DNA from: Clitopilus passeckerianus
Taxonomy: Eukaryota; Basidiomycota; Agaricomycetes; Agaricales; Entolomataceae
Reading direction: 5' to 3'
Assembly (NCBI GenBank): GCA_944990035.1
Contig: CALYLX010000058.1
Coordinates: 287,500-351,499, forward strand
Length of the DNA: 64,000 bases
Shown here: positions 47,201-60,645 of the stretch, piece by piece
Layout: the number at the start of each line of letters is the position of its first letter
How positions within the stretch are numbered: the stretch's first letter is position 1
Position numbers and translations under genes: made by a program
The notes under the pieces: model-generated
What the model was told of the DNA's origin: nothing
Seen by the model: the letters and a program-made list of their open reading frames with translations, nothing else
Database searches by the model: none

Positions 47201-49118
47201 CTGAAGAGGTGCGAGAGGTTGATGAGGGGTTGGTAGTGGTCTAGTGTAGACCGGGGAGGCTGTAGAGTGCCTCCCAGATCGTCTTGTGGGGGCCGTCGAG
47301 TTTCGTCTCCGTTTCCCGTTATTGGTATTGGGAGGTGGATAGGTAGGGGATGTAGGGGATGTAGGCGAGATAGGCGATTTGACATCCACCGACTCCCTCT
47401 CCTCCTCACCCAACTGTTTCCACGAATATGAATATCTCTTCGACCTGGTGAACATCCTCCCCACTCTCGCCTTCGCCGCTGACTCGTGGAGCAATCCAAA
47501 TTCCTCCACGAACGGTTTCATAACCCGGACCAGCTCTTCCATCCGTTCCCTAGGTTCATCATCCGTTCCCTCGAAAGGCTCAAACTTCCCATCCACGGTG
47601 CCGCCCCGCTCCAAATCCCCAGGCTTCATATTGATAGCCCCACTCTTGTGCTTCTCAATCGCCTTCCTCTTCCTCGTCGTCATAGTCGGCAACTTCATAC
47701 TCCCATCAAGACTCCCCTCCGAATCCATAACACACTTCACAGCCGCCAACGTCTTCTGCGCCAGCTTAATATGCGCCGCCTCCAAATTCGATATCGTCTC
47801 CTCCCGTCTCCGTAAAAGAGACGCGAGTTCAGTCATCTTCCTCGCAATAACCACCCTCTCAATCTCCGGTGCCGTCCTCTCCTGCATCCTAGAAGCACTC
47901 GTACTCGCAGCCGTATGCCCGGCCTCCGAATCATCCAAGGAGCTATTCCTCGTCTCCCCCGCCAAAAACGGCACCTTGACCGACACCGGAATCCGCTTCG
48001 CGCGGTTAAACAAAAACGCAATCGTCTTATTCACAATACTCGGCTGCGTCGAGCTCGTCAGCCCCATAGACGGCTTCTCGAGTTTGCGGGTCATGTAGTA
48101 CTCAAAGTACTCTTTGAGATCTTTCTCGTTACGGAGGGAATGCGGGACGTTCGAGACCATGATGGTGCGCCACCGCAGGCCGCGGGGTGGCTTGGACCCC
48201 GTTAGGATCGGAAGATCGGTGAATGGGTATTGGGGATGGGGGTGGGGGTGGTAGGTGTCATCGTCGTCTACACCGGGGCTGGCAGTAGAAGATTCGTAGC
48301 GGTTTCGTAAAATCAGGATATTCTCGGCCCTCAGTCTAAAGGCTCCGTGACAGATCCAGAGAAGGGTGCCGACCCAGCTGACGGTGAGCCAGAACAAAGA
48401 CAGATGTGGATCCAGAGAAGGTGTTTGCCTGTATCTGTGTTCACCAGTGAGGAGATGGAGGCACGGGTCATAGATTTGGGGATATTTGGTCGTCGGAGAA
48501 GCGGACGTGAATGGGGAAGAGGATAGGAAAGGTTGTGAAGGTGTGAAGGAGGACAAACCAGACTGTAGAAAGGCGGTCAGTTGGAGGTAGCATAGGAGGG
48601 GAAATGGGCTTACAGCAACCTCTCATAAATCGAATATATAATGTTGCATCCACGCCTCGTAGTCTGAGCATCTCTGCTTCAGGAAACTGTATGGCTTGCT
48701 TCACCCAGGAGAGCGGCCATCCCTGCGGCGATGGTGGCGAGGGGTACCTATGACAGTGTCAAATTTCAGTCCACTCAAAACAACCAATACTAGCTACCTC
48801 GCCCAGCTTCGACCTTGGTATAAACTAGAAACCAGTCAGTGGTGGCCTGATGTCGACGCCCCAGCACTCACTATCCAAACTCCCAACCCTCCCTACTTCC
48901 AAGCCCATCTTCCTCTTTCGCATCCTTCCCCTCCCCTTCGTCTCCTCTTCATAAGTTCTTGTCCCGTGACACATACGACAGTAATCCCAAGGGCAATAAC
49001 AGACTGGTTGATAAGACCACTTTAATCCCTTCCATGAGCAACTGGCGTCATAGTAGCAGCAGCAAGCGCCCACTGACCTATAATTCTTCGAGAAAGGTCT
49101 GTTCTGAATATCACCCAT
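44267..49118 (-). CDS. CSC1/OSCA/TMEM63-type calcium-permeable channel, frame broken several times
   Basis: A mechanically or osmotically gated cation channel with about eleven membrane helices. The start at 49118 gives MGDIQNRPFSKNY, then the first helix NQSVIALGITVVCVTG. Next come a WEFGYLYQGRSW exon, FVLLHTFTTFPILFP, WLTVSWVGTLLWICHG, and a large cytoplasmic loop (about 48300-47150). The family core follows: [87 protein letters not shown] long C-terminal tail ends at TAA 44267-44269. To read this through, the frame must change near 48928-48936, 48475-48477, 48396-48398, 47288-47292 and about 44644-44660, all at or beside mononucleotide runs. The protein is well conserved between these points, so I keep it as a gene with suspected sequence errors. 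Confidence 0.85.
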
Positions 49119-49328
49119 AGTTGTAGTCGTATTTCATAAATGGCGTGACGGTTCGTGTTCGTTAAAGAGTAGCGACGACTGAGCTCAGGAAGCGAGCATG
49201 GTCGGTTCTGGTGGTGTCATGCAAATAGAACATGATCTTGACATATGGAGACCCCACGTGCTTCAATTCAATTCAATACATTTCAACTACAGATACTGAT
49301 AGAAAGATGATATTCAAAGAAATACAAT

Positions 49329-52018
49329 TCATTTGGCAGACTCTCCAACAAACTCGTCAAACCAACGGAACACCTCATAGTGCCATTTCAAGCTAAAAAA
49401 CCCGCATCATTAGTATATCCTCCGAAACAAACAACCGACACTCACCTATTCCCATGCTTCAAAACCCAATGATTCTCATCCGGGAAGATAACAAGCCTGG
49501 TCCTTACACCCAACTGCTGCAACGCATGATACGCAGCAATACTCTCCGTCTCCGGAAGCCTATAATCCTTGCTCCCATGAATAGCCAACAGCGGCGTCGA
49601 CCACTTGTGCACAAAGTTGCTTGGACTGAACTTCTCCGACAGAGCTTTGCTCTTGGCATCCCAGGGGCGTCCTCCCCATTCGTGGTTGAAGAAGAACAGC
49701 TCGTCGGTGGAGTAGCCGTTGTAGTTGGAATCGAACACCCCGTCGTGTGCGACGAGGGCTTTGAAGTTGAACCCGTATTCGGGGTGGCCTTGGATCCAGC
49801 TGGATGAACGTAAGCAGATGCTCTGAGGGATAGATGAAGGCACCCACTAGATAGCATATCCACCCCACGAAGCACCAGCAGCAACAGCCCTGTCAGCATC
49901 TATAGCGGGGTACTTCTCCAACGCTACCTTCCACCCCTTTTGCATATCAACAAACGGCTTTCCTCCCCAATCTTCCGCGATCGCGTCCGTGAATTCTATC
50001 GGGGGCCGTCAACTTCCATTCCCATCCGGACCCGTTGTCACCCACCTTGTCCAAAAGTCGTACTGCCAGTCGGGTTAATCATAACCACGAAATACCCTTG
50101 CTGAGCAAACACTACGTTTCATCAGTCTCCATCCTCATCCCTTCAACGGAAAACACTCACTGTTCGGATTCCACCTATTGCTCCACTGATCCTCCCAAGC
50201 CCCCTGCGGGCCTCCATGGATCAACAACACAACCGGCCACTTCTTCTCCTCGCCCACCTTGTAACCCCGGGGCTTCAACACCCACCCCTGCACCGTCTTC
50301 CCCTCCGCTCCTTCAAACCAGTAATTCTCACCCTCGCTCAAGTTCTTGCCCTGAAGACCCTTTTCGGTAAGCCAAGTGAGCTGCTCGATCTCGGGTTGGA
50401 TCCCTTCAACGTTGTTTTGGAGGATAGCGTCAGCGAGTTGGGGTAGGTTCTTGATGATGAACACCTCATTGGGCGAGGTGAACGAGGACTGGGTGAACAA
50501 CAACCTCCCAGTGAAAAGCGGTTGAATCCCCGACGCCGCCTTTCCATGCGTCAACGCAATAGGCTTCGTATAAACCGGATCCAACTTGGGGTTCGTAGAC
50601 GACTCAGCCGGGGTGGGCGGGACAGGGAGAGCAAAGATCTTGACTTTCGCTTCATCACCTGCAGTGAGGTAGAGCAAGAGCCCGTCTTTCGAGAACGCAA
50701 TGGAGTCCGGGCTCCTATCCCACCCCTGCGTAAGGGTATACCGGACGTCCTTCTCCAGATCGTAGATGACAATCTTAGCTCTGTCGCTCTCGTACCCATC
50801 TTTATCCAGCTCGAGCCACGCTGCCTTTCTGCCTTGGGGGTCAAGAACGGGGCTGTGAGTAGCGCCTTGTTTCCCGCTGGTGAGTTCCTTGGGGGACTTG
50901 GAACCGTGGATGGAGGTGATGTAGACGTTCTGCTTGGTATGCCACGCTTCGGGGAGCTTGGGGTCTTTGGTGGTATAGATCACGGTCTCACCAGCCAAGT
51001 CAAAGTCGTCCGTTCCACCAAAGGGCTCGACTGGAGTGCTCTATATCGTAGTCAGTATACCAGCCTTGAGAGAAATCCTGTTCACTTACATGCCCGGTCC
51101 CTCCAAAAGATTAACGAAACCCCTCAAACCTCCACTCCCTATCCGGATCGAGATACAACCTCGTACTAACCAACGTACTCCTCTTCTCCCCACCCACGTA
51201 TCCCAATGCCTCTCAAACCCTCATCAAACACCATCGCCGTGTTCCCGCGATTCTCCCACTCCTCGTCTAGTCTACCGACATCGGACAGGTTGCCGTTGGG
51301 GTAGACGTAGTCCGAGAAGAGGAGGTGGCCGGTTTTGGCGCTGTAGCGGAAGTTGGACGCGGATTTGTTGGGGAGTTTGGCGATGAGGGTGGGGTGGTGG
51401 TGGTGGTGGATAGACTGAAGGTATCCGGGGAGGAGGAGTGGAGACGGAGGTTTATAGCGTAGAGTTCGAGTCCGGTGTCGCCTTCGACGACGTGTCCGAC
51501 GGTACGGGAGCCGAGCCAGAATGTCTCTCCGCCACTCTCGAGCTAGGGCGGGTTAGTTCCGCAGCATGGCAACAGCACAAAGAGACTTACGGGAACTTTG
51601 AGAGGCGAAGCAGGAGAGTCGACGGGGACTAGGACGATTGATTTCTTGTTCCTTTGTAGTAATCATGAAATGAGAACGCAGGGAAGATGTGAAAGCAACA
51701 TACTTTTTATCATGCAACGAGAACTGAGAAACGGGAACGAGGACTAAATCACCAGCCTCATTCGCAACACCAGCTCCAGGGCGTGCAAGTTGGACCTACT
51801 CTTCCGTTGAATAACATCTCACTAAAAATGACTCGTAGGCTACTCACTAGATCCTTAGGCGCAAACACGTCCGATCCCTCCTTGAACGCAAAAGCGTGCG
51901 CAGGAGAGGCAGCGGGAGGAACCATGATCGATTTAGTAGGCGCCTGCGATGGATTGGGAGATAAGAACGGGATTTGAGCCGTCAGGCCCAAGTTTAGGAG
52001 GGCCGAGGGAAGCCTCAT
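49329..52018 (-). CDS. Dipeptidyl-peptidase V-like serine peptidase (S9), frame broken
   Basis: A prolyl-oligopeptidase-family enzyme (DPP5/acylaminoacyl-peptidase-like) that removes dipeptides. The start at 52018 gives MRLPSALLNLGLTAQIPF, possibly a weak signal sequence. The beta-propeller part follows, with SGKQGATHSPVLDPQGRKAA, WLELDKDGYESDR and PDSIAFSKDG. The alpha/beta-hydrolase domain has LLIHGGPQGAWEDQW, GYFVVMINPTGSTTFGQ, the nucleophile elbow GASWGGYAINW (about 49860), HGSKDYRLP with the Asp and DENHWVLKHGN with the His (about 49450-49480). It ends VGESAK with TGA 49329-49331. In the propeller the frame changes at about 51391-51394, 51218-51220 and 51188-51191. Reading across them gives the conserved RHWDTWVG, and each is explained by one missing base in a C or G run. 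Confidence 0.87.
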
Positions 52019-52113
52019 GGTGTTGGTTGGTGGCAGCAGATGGACGCGGCCCTGCGTGTCCGGTCGTTTGATTCACGCGGATCGCGGTGCATCGTACAGA
52101 CTATACAGAAAGA

Positions 52114-53062
52114 CTACTCGGACATCGACGCATCCTCAGCCTGCAACCTCTCCTCAGCAGTCAACGTCCCAGCACCCTCAACCTTCGTCACCTCCCCACT
52201 CTCCCTCTCCCACCTCGCAATCAACCCAACTCTAAACACCGCCAACCGATGCCCGACCAACTTCAACAACTGGCTCTGCTCCGGGGTCAACACCTTTCCC
52301 TTCTCACACACCCGATGCGGGGCCTGCAGCGTTGGTACGCCTCTATTCATCGTCGTCGAAAGTCCTAATTTCCTCAACTGCGGGTCTTCGTTGTGCGGGA
52401 AGGGTTCTGGTGGATCGGAGTGGTGCCGCATGACGGGGCCTACGGGGAGGATGATGGTTTGGGAGGCGAGGGAGCCGGCGCGTGCAAAGTCGGGTTGTTG
52501 GAAGTCGGCGAACCAGTCGATGACTTCGGTGGGTGGCGAGTCGGTGAAGAGGAGGCCGACTTGGCCTTTTATTTGCTGCGTAAAGAAATCAGTATTAGTT
52601 TTGAATGGATGAATAGAGATTACGCACCTTTGCAAGGTTGTGTAGACCCTGTTGGTGCTCTTCTTCTGGTGTAGTACCGAGAGCTTTTGCCATGACCGCA
52701 CTTCGTCCAAAAATATCCGTGCAGAGCTATCATCGAATTCAGTAATGAGCCTGTTATTCCAATGAGAATAAACTCACTCCTTCCATAACCGCCTGACAGT
52801 CTTGAGATGCGCATTCCTCATAGATCCAACCTCAAACAACCAGCAATACTTCCACTTTTCCGAGTTTGCTTGCAGCTACCATTCCCAATCAGCTTTTGCA
52901 ATCCCTCCAGTGTAAACCAACTCACCTCGGTCATCAACTCATGTTTCTGCTCCCTCGTCTTCTTCGCAACCTTCGTCAACGACACTATCTCCTCGTCAGT
53001 AATAGTCAAAAATTGCAATACCATCCCCACTCACCGACTTTCGACCGCTTTGATTTTGGCAT
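52114..53062 (-). CDS. mrt4: Ribosome assembly factor Mrt4
   Basis: Mrt4 is a P0-like nucleolar protein that holds the stalk site on pre-60S particles until P0 replaces it. The start at 53062 gives MPKSKRSKV. After a short intron comes SLTKVAKKTREQKHELMTEV, then CWLFEVGSMRNAHLKTVRR, an exon with RSAVMAKALGTTPEEEHQQG, and a long exon with GQVGLLFTDSPPTEVIDWF and DFARAGSLASQTIILPVG. The stop is TAG 52114-52116. The frame changes within ARIF-FGRSAVM at a T5 run (A5 on the plus strand, 52709-52713); one more T restores the family sequence. It is divergent from the deoxyhypusine hydroxylase gene, only 101 bases apart, so two translation-related genes may share a promoter. Confidence 0.9.
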
Positions 53063-53163
53063 GGTCGAGTAAAGGCAGCCACAAATTTAGAAGTCCGCCG
53101 AAAATTATCGCAGCCGGCGCTAATGAGTCGACAAGTTCGATCATATCAGGATCTCAAATTAAC
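53063..53163. promoter_or_regulatory. Short bidirectional promoter, MRT4 / DOHH
   Basis: Only 101 bases lie between the two start codons, both belonging to translation or ribosome-assembly genes. No TATA box is evident. Confidence 0.5.
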
Positions 53164-54311
53164 CATGGCCGTATCATCCACAGACCTCGTAGCCCTTAGA
53201 GATTCCCTCCTCAATACCTCAGGGAATGTACCACTACACAACAGGTTCAGAGCCCTGTTCACCCTGAAGAGCTTGAAGAATGAAGATGCGGTTAGGATCA
53301 TTGGTGAAGGTCTGTCTCCCAATTTCACTTTGTAGGAAAGAATCTGACTAGAGAGAATGGATAGGCTTCCAAGACGAATCCGCCCTCCTCAAGCACGAGC
53401 TAGCCTACTGCCTAGGGCAGATGAAACTCCAGTCCGCACTCCCGATCTTGGAGAAAACGCTCCGGGATACGAAGGAGGATCCGATGGTGAGGCATGAAGC
53501 AGCTGAAGCAAGGGTGCCATCTCCGTCTCGACTTCGATACCGATCCTCAAAGAGTACCTGGACGACCCGGACCAGAGCGTTCGTGAGACGTGCGAGATTG
53601 CGTTGGCGAAGATTGAGTGGGATCATTCGGAGGAGGGACGAGGCATAAGGAGGGCTTGGGGATGAATCTACGCCGTATGTTCTGATTTGCCATTCTTCTA
53701 TCCTGGAAGTATCCTACTATTACGCAACAGACAATACACGTCCATAGACCCAGCACCCCCAACATCCGGTCTCCTCAAAGGCCAGCCCAAGCCCGAACAA
53801 ACCTCCCCACACAACATCTCCACCCTCCAAACCACACTCAACGACACCTCCCTCTCCTCTTCGAGCGCTACCGCGCCATGTTTGCACTGCGGAACATCGG
53901 GACACCAGAAGCTGTGGATGCGCTCGCTAGTGGGTTCGCTGATAGTAGTGCTTTGTTCAAGTACGCTTCCTCATTTCAAGAGTTGTAACGTCACTAACCC
54001 TCACCCACCCCAAATAGACACGAAATCGCCTTCGTCTTTGGTCAACTCCTCTCCCCTCACTCCGTCCCCTCCCTCCTGCAGGTCCTGCGCGACGATTCCG
54101 AAGCCGAAATGGTGCGCCACGAAGCCGCAGAGGCCCTGGGGAGCATCGCCACCCCGAGGTCCTCCCTGCACTGAGGGAGTATCTAGGGCAAGAGAATGCC
54201 CGAGGGTGGTTCGGGAGAGCTGTCAGGTTGCGTTGGATATGTGGGAGTATGAGAATTCGAACGAGTTCCAACTATGCGGATGGGCTTGGGCAGAAGGTGG
54301 TTAGGGCGTAA
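53164..54311 (+). CDS. lia1: Deoxyhypusine hydroxylase (HEAT-repeat di-iron enzyme), frame broken
   Basis: It completes hypusine formation on eIF5A. ATG 53164 gives [17 protein letters not shown]. The enzyme's four iron-binding His-Glu pairs are all present: [11 protein letters not shown] (about 53390), MVRHEAAEA (about 53490), [10 protein letters not shown] (across the intron ending about 54016) and [10 protein letters not shown] (about 54115). HEAT helices such as [14 protein letters not shown] and [18 protein letters not shown] lie between them. It ends QKVVRA with TAA 54309-54311. The written sequence changes frame about six times (about 53510-53514, 53645, 53850, 54152-54155, 54199-54201, 54269-54273). 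The conserved residues between the breaks argue for a functional gene with consensus errors rather than decay. Confidence 0.87.
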
Positions 54312-54417
54312 GATGGAGAATTGTATTATCGCTATGTATATAGAAAAGTACAAACACATCCCCATATATCCACCCTCCCATCATCTCACCAAAATTTGAC
54401 TCTCGCCCTCTCCTCCA

Positions 54418-55512
54418 ATGCCTCTCGACGGCCACTCCTACCTCGTCTCCCAAGGCTGGCCCGGAAAAGGATCAGGCCTCAGAACAGGTGCCATATCCAG
54501 ACCTTTGGCTATACCACAAAAGAAAACGTTGTCAGGGTTGGGCAAGGACAGGGATGAGGCGTTTCCGTTTTGGGATCAGTGAGTTTCGAGTTCATGAGGG
54601 CAAAGTGAAGCTGATGTAACTTAGCTTGTTCTCGGCGGCTGCAAAGTCGATAAAGCTGCAGGTTGGGAGCAGTGACGACGACGACGAGGAGGAGGTGAGT
54701 ACCAGTTCTCTCTCAGTCCTTCACGCAGATGTTGACCCTCAACCCAGTCCGACTCAGACCCGTCGAGCATAATATCACCCCAAATAAAACGCACCTCAAC
54801 CGGAATCCTCTCCACCCGTCGACCCACAACAGGCGTATCCGTCTCTGCCTCTCCTTCTGGGTCCAATACCCCAACTACTTTGACAGGGTACACACCCTCC
54901 CTACTATCAACAGCCAAACGAGAAGCAGCCCGAGCAGCCCTCTATGCCAAGTTTTATCGGGGCCCGGTTCTTGCTGCCGATGGGGAGGAAGAGGTAAAGG
55001 TAGAAGTGGAAGTAGGGATACAGGCAAGGGTGGAGGTTACGGAGATTAGGACATCGAAGAGGCGGCGGGTGGATGAGGAAGGGGATGAGGAGGTAAATGT
55101 GACTGGTACGAAGAAGAAGCGGAGAACAAAGGACTTGGACGAGGATGGTGGGGATAACAAGAAAGGGAAGGGAAGGAAAGCGTCAAAAGACTCAAACCTG
55201 GCCCGCCTGACATTAAAATCAGTAAACGAGCCTGAAAGCAAAAAGGAACGACGAAGACGCAAACAGGAGCGGAAGAAGGAGAAGGAGAGAAAGCGAGCAC
55301 TCAAAGCTGCATCGACCAATAGTACCGATCGGAGTGGAGAAGACTCGGATTCGAGTAGGGATAAAGAGGAAACCAAGGAGGAACGAAGGGAGAGGAGACG
55401 GTTGAAGAAGGAGAAGAAGGCTGCGAAAGCGGCGAAGAAAGCTGCAGCGGCATCGTTGCAGAACGACGATGATATACCCAAGAAGGACAAGAAGAGAAAA
55501 CGGAAGGAATAA
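54418..55512 (+). CDS. Nucleolar G-patch protein (Tma23/GPATCH4-like)
   Basis: A ribosome-biogenesis-type G-patch protein. ATG 54418 starts MPLDGHSYLVSQGWPGKGSG, and the G-patch runs to QKKTLSGLGKDRDEAFPFW, with the tryptophan pair typical of Tma23 relatives. The second exon (from about 54624) has HLFSAAAKSIKLQVGSSDDDEEE. The third exon (about 54751-55512) begins SDSDPSS and includes SLLSTAKREAARAALYAKFYRG. It then becomes extremely Lys/Arg/Glu-rich (RRRRKQERKKEKERKRA and similar), as expected for a nucleolar, RNA-associated tail. It ends KRKRKE with TAA 55510-55512. It is one of the few genes right of 42.7 kb in which I saw no frame break. Confidence 0.82.
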
Positions 55513-55720
55513 TCTTCAGTTGTCGGCATATCCATAGCACACATGCATTAGAAATTCTTTAATCAACTGTATATTGGATACACGATACAGATTATGCGAG
55601 GACGTAAAAAGACAAGAAAGGCAGGAGAAACAAGAAAGAAACTACAAAATCCTGACTCGGAAAGGGTTTTTCAAGACGAAGGTAACAGAAGATTTCCTGG
55701 AGAATCATAGAATCGGTATA

Positions 55721-57462
55721 TCATACCCGTGTGCCTCGCCATGCACTCTGAAGAGCGATGCGTCGAGCCTGTAAAGCAATCCATCATTAGCACTCTCCCT
55801 CTCCTAACAAGACAAAAAAGTTCTCACTTGATCAAGAGAAATCGCACTCTCCGCAAGCTTAATACTCTGCGGTCCATTATCATCATCATCATCATCATCA
55901 TCCACCCCTCTCGCGCCACCCTCATCCCTCCAAACGCAGCCTTCCCCCAGCCAACGAGAACGGCGTGCTCGCAACAGCAGTCCCAAACACACTCGCATTC
56001 TTCGGAGCTCCGAATGTAGCGAAATCCGTAACGACCTTACGGCCAGGGCTGGCGGGCGGAGAGCCCGTGGTGGTGGAAATGGAGGATTTGGGAGAGTGAA
56101 TGGGCGATTTGGCGGGTGAAGTTGGGGTGGACCGGTAGCCGGAGCCGAAGGCACCGAAGCTTCCGTATGAGCCGTATGAGCTTCGGTTGTAGGCTTGCCG
56201 GGCGGAGAGGTATTTCTCTGTGAATCGACTGCCGTGAACCTGGAAGTACGAAGTTAACACATGTTCAGTGAATTTATGATTCCTAATACTCACCCTCTTC
56301 AACAGCGGCCGAGCCTCAGCCAACGACTGCGCAGAAGAAAAGACAGACACATTGTGCTTCGCCTCCTCAGATTCCTTGTAGATACTCTCGATGACGACTT
56401 TCTTGGTGCTTTCGTTTCGAAGAAGTAGCTTTGTGCAATTCACGAGCAACGTCGTCGATGCTCTCGTTCTGCCCGAGAATCCGCTGCGCTACAGCTTGTC
56501 CGACTTCTCGTACGAGACGCTCCATGTCGAGATTCTCCAGAACACTTCCTACGATGGCATGGGAAAGGAGGTCGGCGGTTGTGAGTGGCAGCATGAGCCC
56601 GGAGGTGATTTGGGTAATGGCGTTGTAGAAATCATTTGCATACTATGAACTGTAAGGGCGATCGTCAACTTGCCAGGATAAAGAGTACTCACAGAATAGC
56701 CACTGAGAGCTGGCTCGCAAGCAACGAAGAACTAGACCAGAGTAAATGACGCGTTCTGATAATCGATTGGCGGGTAAAAAGACGCACCAAGGAGATTCCC
56801 CGCTGAGCCATTACTCGTGCAAGTTGAAGGGGATCTTGCCCGTCAGGAGACCCATCGTCAAACCCTGCCAAGATCCGTCAGTTTCCAGTAGTATAGCGTC
56901 AATCCAACTTCATACATACCGTCGCCATACTCTCCAATACCGTGTGGTGGCGCATCGGCAATGAGCACAATCATCTTGCTGGCATGGTCCCGCCATTCCA
57001 TATTGAGTGCCTCCGCCATAGCAGCGGTGACAGCCTCTGGGCCATCACCACCTCCAGACGCGTACAAACCTGAGAGATCCTTCTGAACCTTGCTGATGTC
57101 AGACGAGAACCCAAAATTCTTCGTGACGTAGGTATGGTCCTGCGGCGGGTGGTCTCGAAAAGCAACCAGTCCTACACGGAGATCCTCTGGGCTTTGAAGC
57201 TTCCCGGACTCGAATATGTGCGCACAGATTTGCTCTATGTTCTTCGTTGCTGACGATATGTAGCTGCCTTGACTTCCTGTGCAGTCCTGGATGAACACGA
57301 GATCGCTATTGAAGTCAATTCAATGATCCACAAGGTCGATCATTTAGAAGCTAGGACCTACAGCATCTTCCGTCCGTCCATGTCAGGAGCTTGCTGGTAA
57401 GTGGGTTGGGCCCCCATTTGTTCTTGGGGAGTCGCGTCGACGAAATCCATATCCTCATCCAT
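55721..57462 (-). CDS. Von Willebrand factor A-domain protein, frame broken near the end
   Basis: A cytoplasmic-type vWA protein resembling the vWA part of VwkA-like proteins; no kinase domain is present. The start at 57462 gives MDEDMDFVDATPQEQMG. The vWA domain starts LVFIQDCTGSQGSYI, whose D-x-T-G-S is the metal-site (MIDAS) motif. It continues LRVGLVAFRDHPPQDHTYV, YASGGGDGPEAVTAAM and MIVLIADAPPHGIGEYGD. A helical middle follows (SHAIVGSVLENLDMERLV; KKVVIESIYKESEEAKHNV). After a Ser/Gly/Tyr-rich region the tail has eight aspartates, then ISLDQARRIALQSAWRGTRV across the last intron, ending at TGA 55721-55723. The frame changes at about 56425-56435 and twice near 55925-55945. If the latter were real the protein would end at LRLEG without the aspartate tail. 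Confidence 0.75.
55879..55902. repeat. (ATC)8 microsatellite coding for eight aspartates
   Basis: Eight perfect ATC units on plus, read as GAT (Asp) on the minus strand in the C-terminal part of the vWA gene. Such repeats change length easily, so allele variation in the acidic tract is likely. Confidence 0.85.
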
Positions 57463-57767
57463 GGTGTATTACAAATTTGGTTTCGTGAATAGTCTTGAAA
57501 TGGCGTTTGAAACCCCGAGGACCGCCCCTAGTCAGTTTAGAGACAGACTTAAAAGGAGATTGAGCTCCAATTACCCTTGTAAAATGTTTAAACAACGACT
57601 TATCCACGCGGGATCGATGGTTCAGTGTTAAGAGGCCCTTGGAACTGCCCCAACGGCTTTAAATGTATACTCGAGGCATCTGTTGTCCACGAGTTTGCAA
57701 TGATGCTAGATTCGGATCTTACACGTCGGACTCCGGATTTCAACGTTCTCACGAATTAAGCACTCTT
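57463..57767. promoter_or_regulatory. Region between Miro and vWA genes
   Basis: About 305 bases. It holds the vWA promoter and the 3' end of the Miro gene, both on minus. No ORF of interest was found. Confidence 0.5.
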
Positions 57768-60397
<2,630 letters not shown>

Positions 60398-60645
60398 GTG
60401 CCAATCTAGAATGGGACACGAGAAATGTAGAGAGGAAGTCGGGAGTAGTGCAGAACTAAAGCCGCTGCTATACCAGAATTGCAATCCTGGGTTGCACGTG
60501 AGCTCGGCTCATTGACGCGCAACTTCCGCGTTTGGTCTTCCGCCTCCATCATACCCACCTTCAAACGGTGCCAGTTTCCCAAAGAGCTCTCCTTTCGGGC
60601 AGAAAACCTTTAGTCTCATGAGAGTATATAGAACGGCTTTGGATT

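Noticed and set aside
47379..48098. 239-codon plus-strand ORF
   Set aside because: Antisense of the CSC1-type channel's large cytoplasmic loop, which has clear coding character on the minus strand.
54954..55544. 196-codon minus-strand ORF rich in Ser/Phe/Leu
   Set aside because: Antisense of the Lys/Arg/Glu-rich tail of the G-patch gene; the Ser/Phe/Leu composition is what antisense of such a tail gives.
55879..55902. ATC repeat as a regulatory or CRISPR-like array
   Set aside because: It is a plain trinucleotide microsatellite in frame with an aspartate tract; no spacers.
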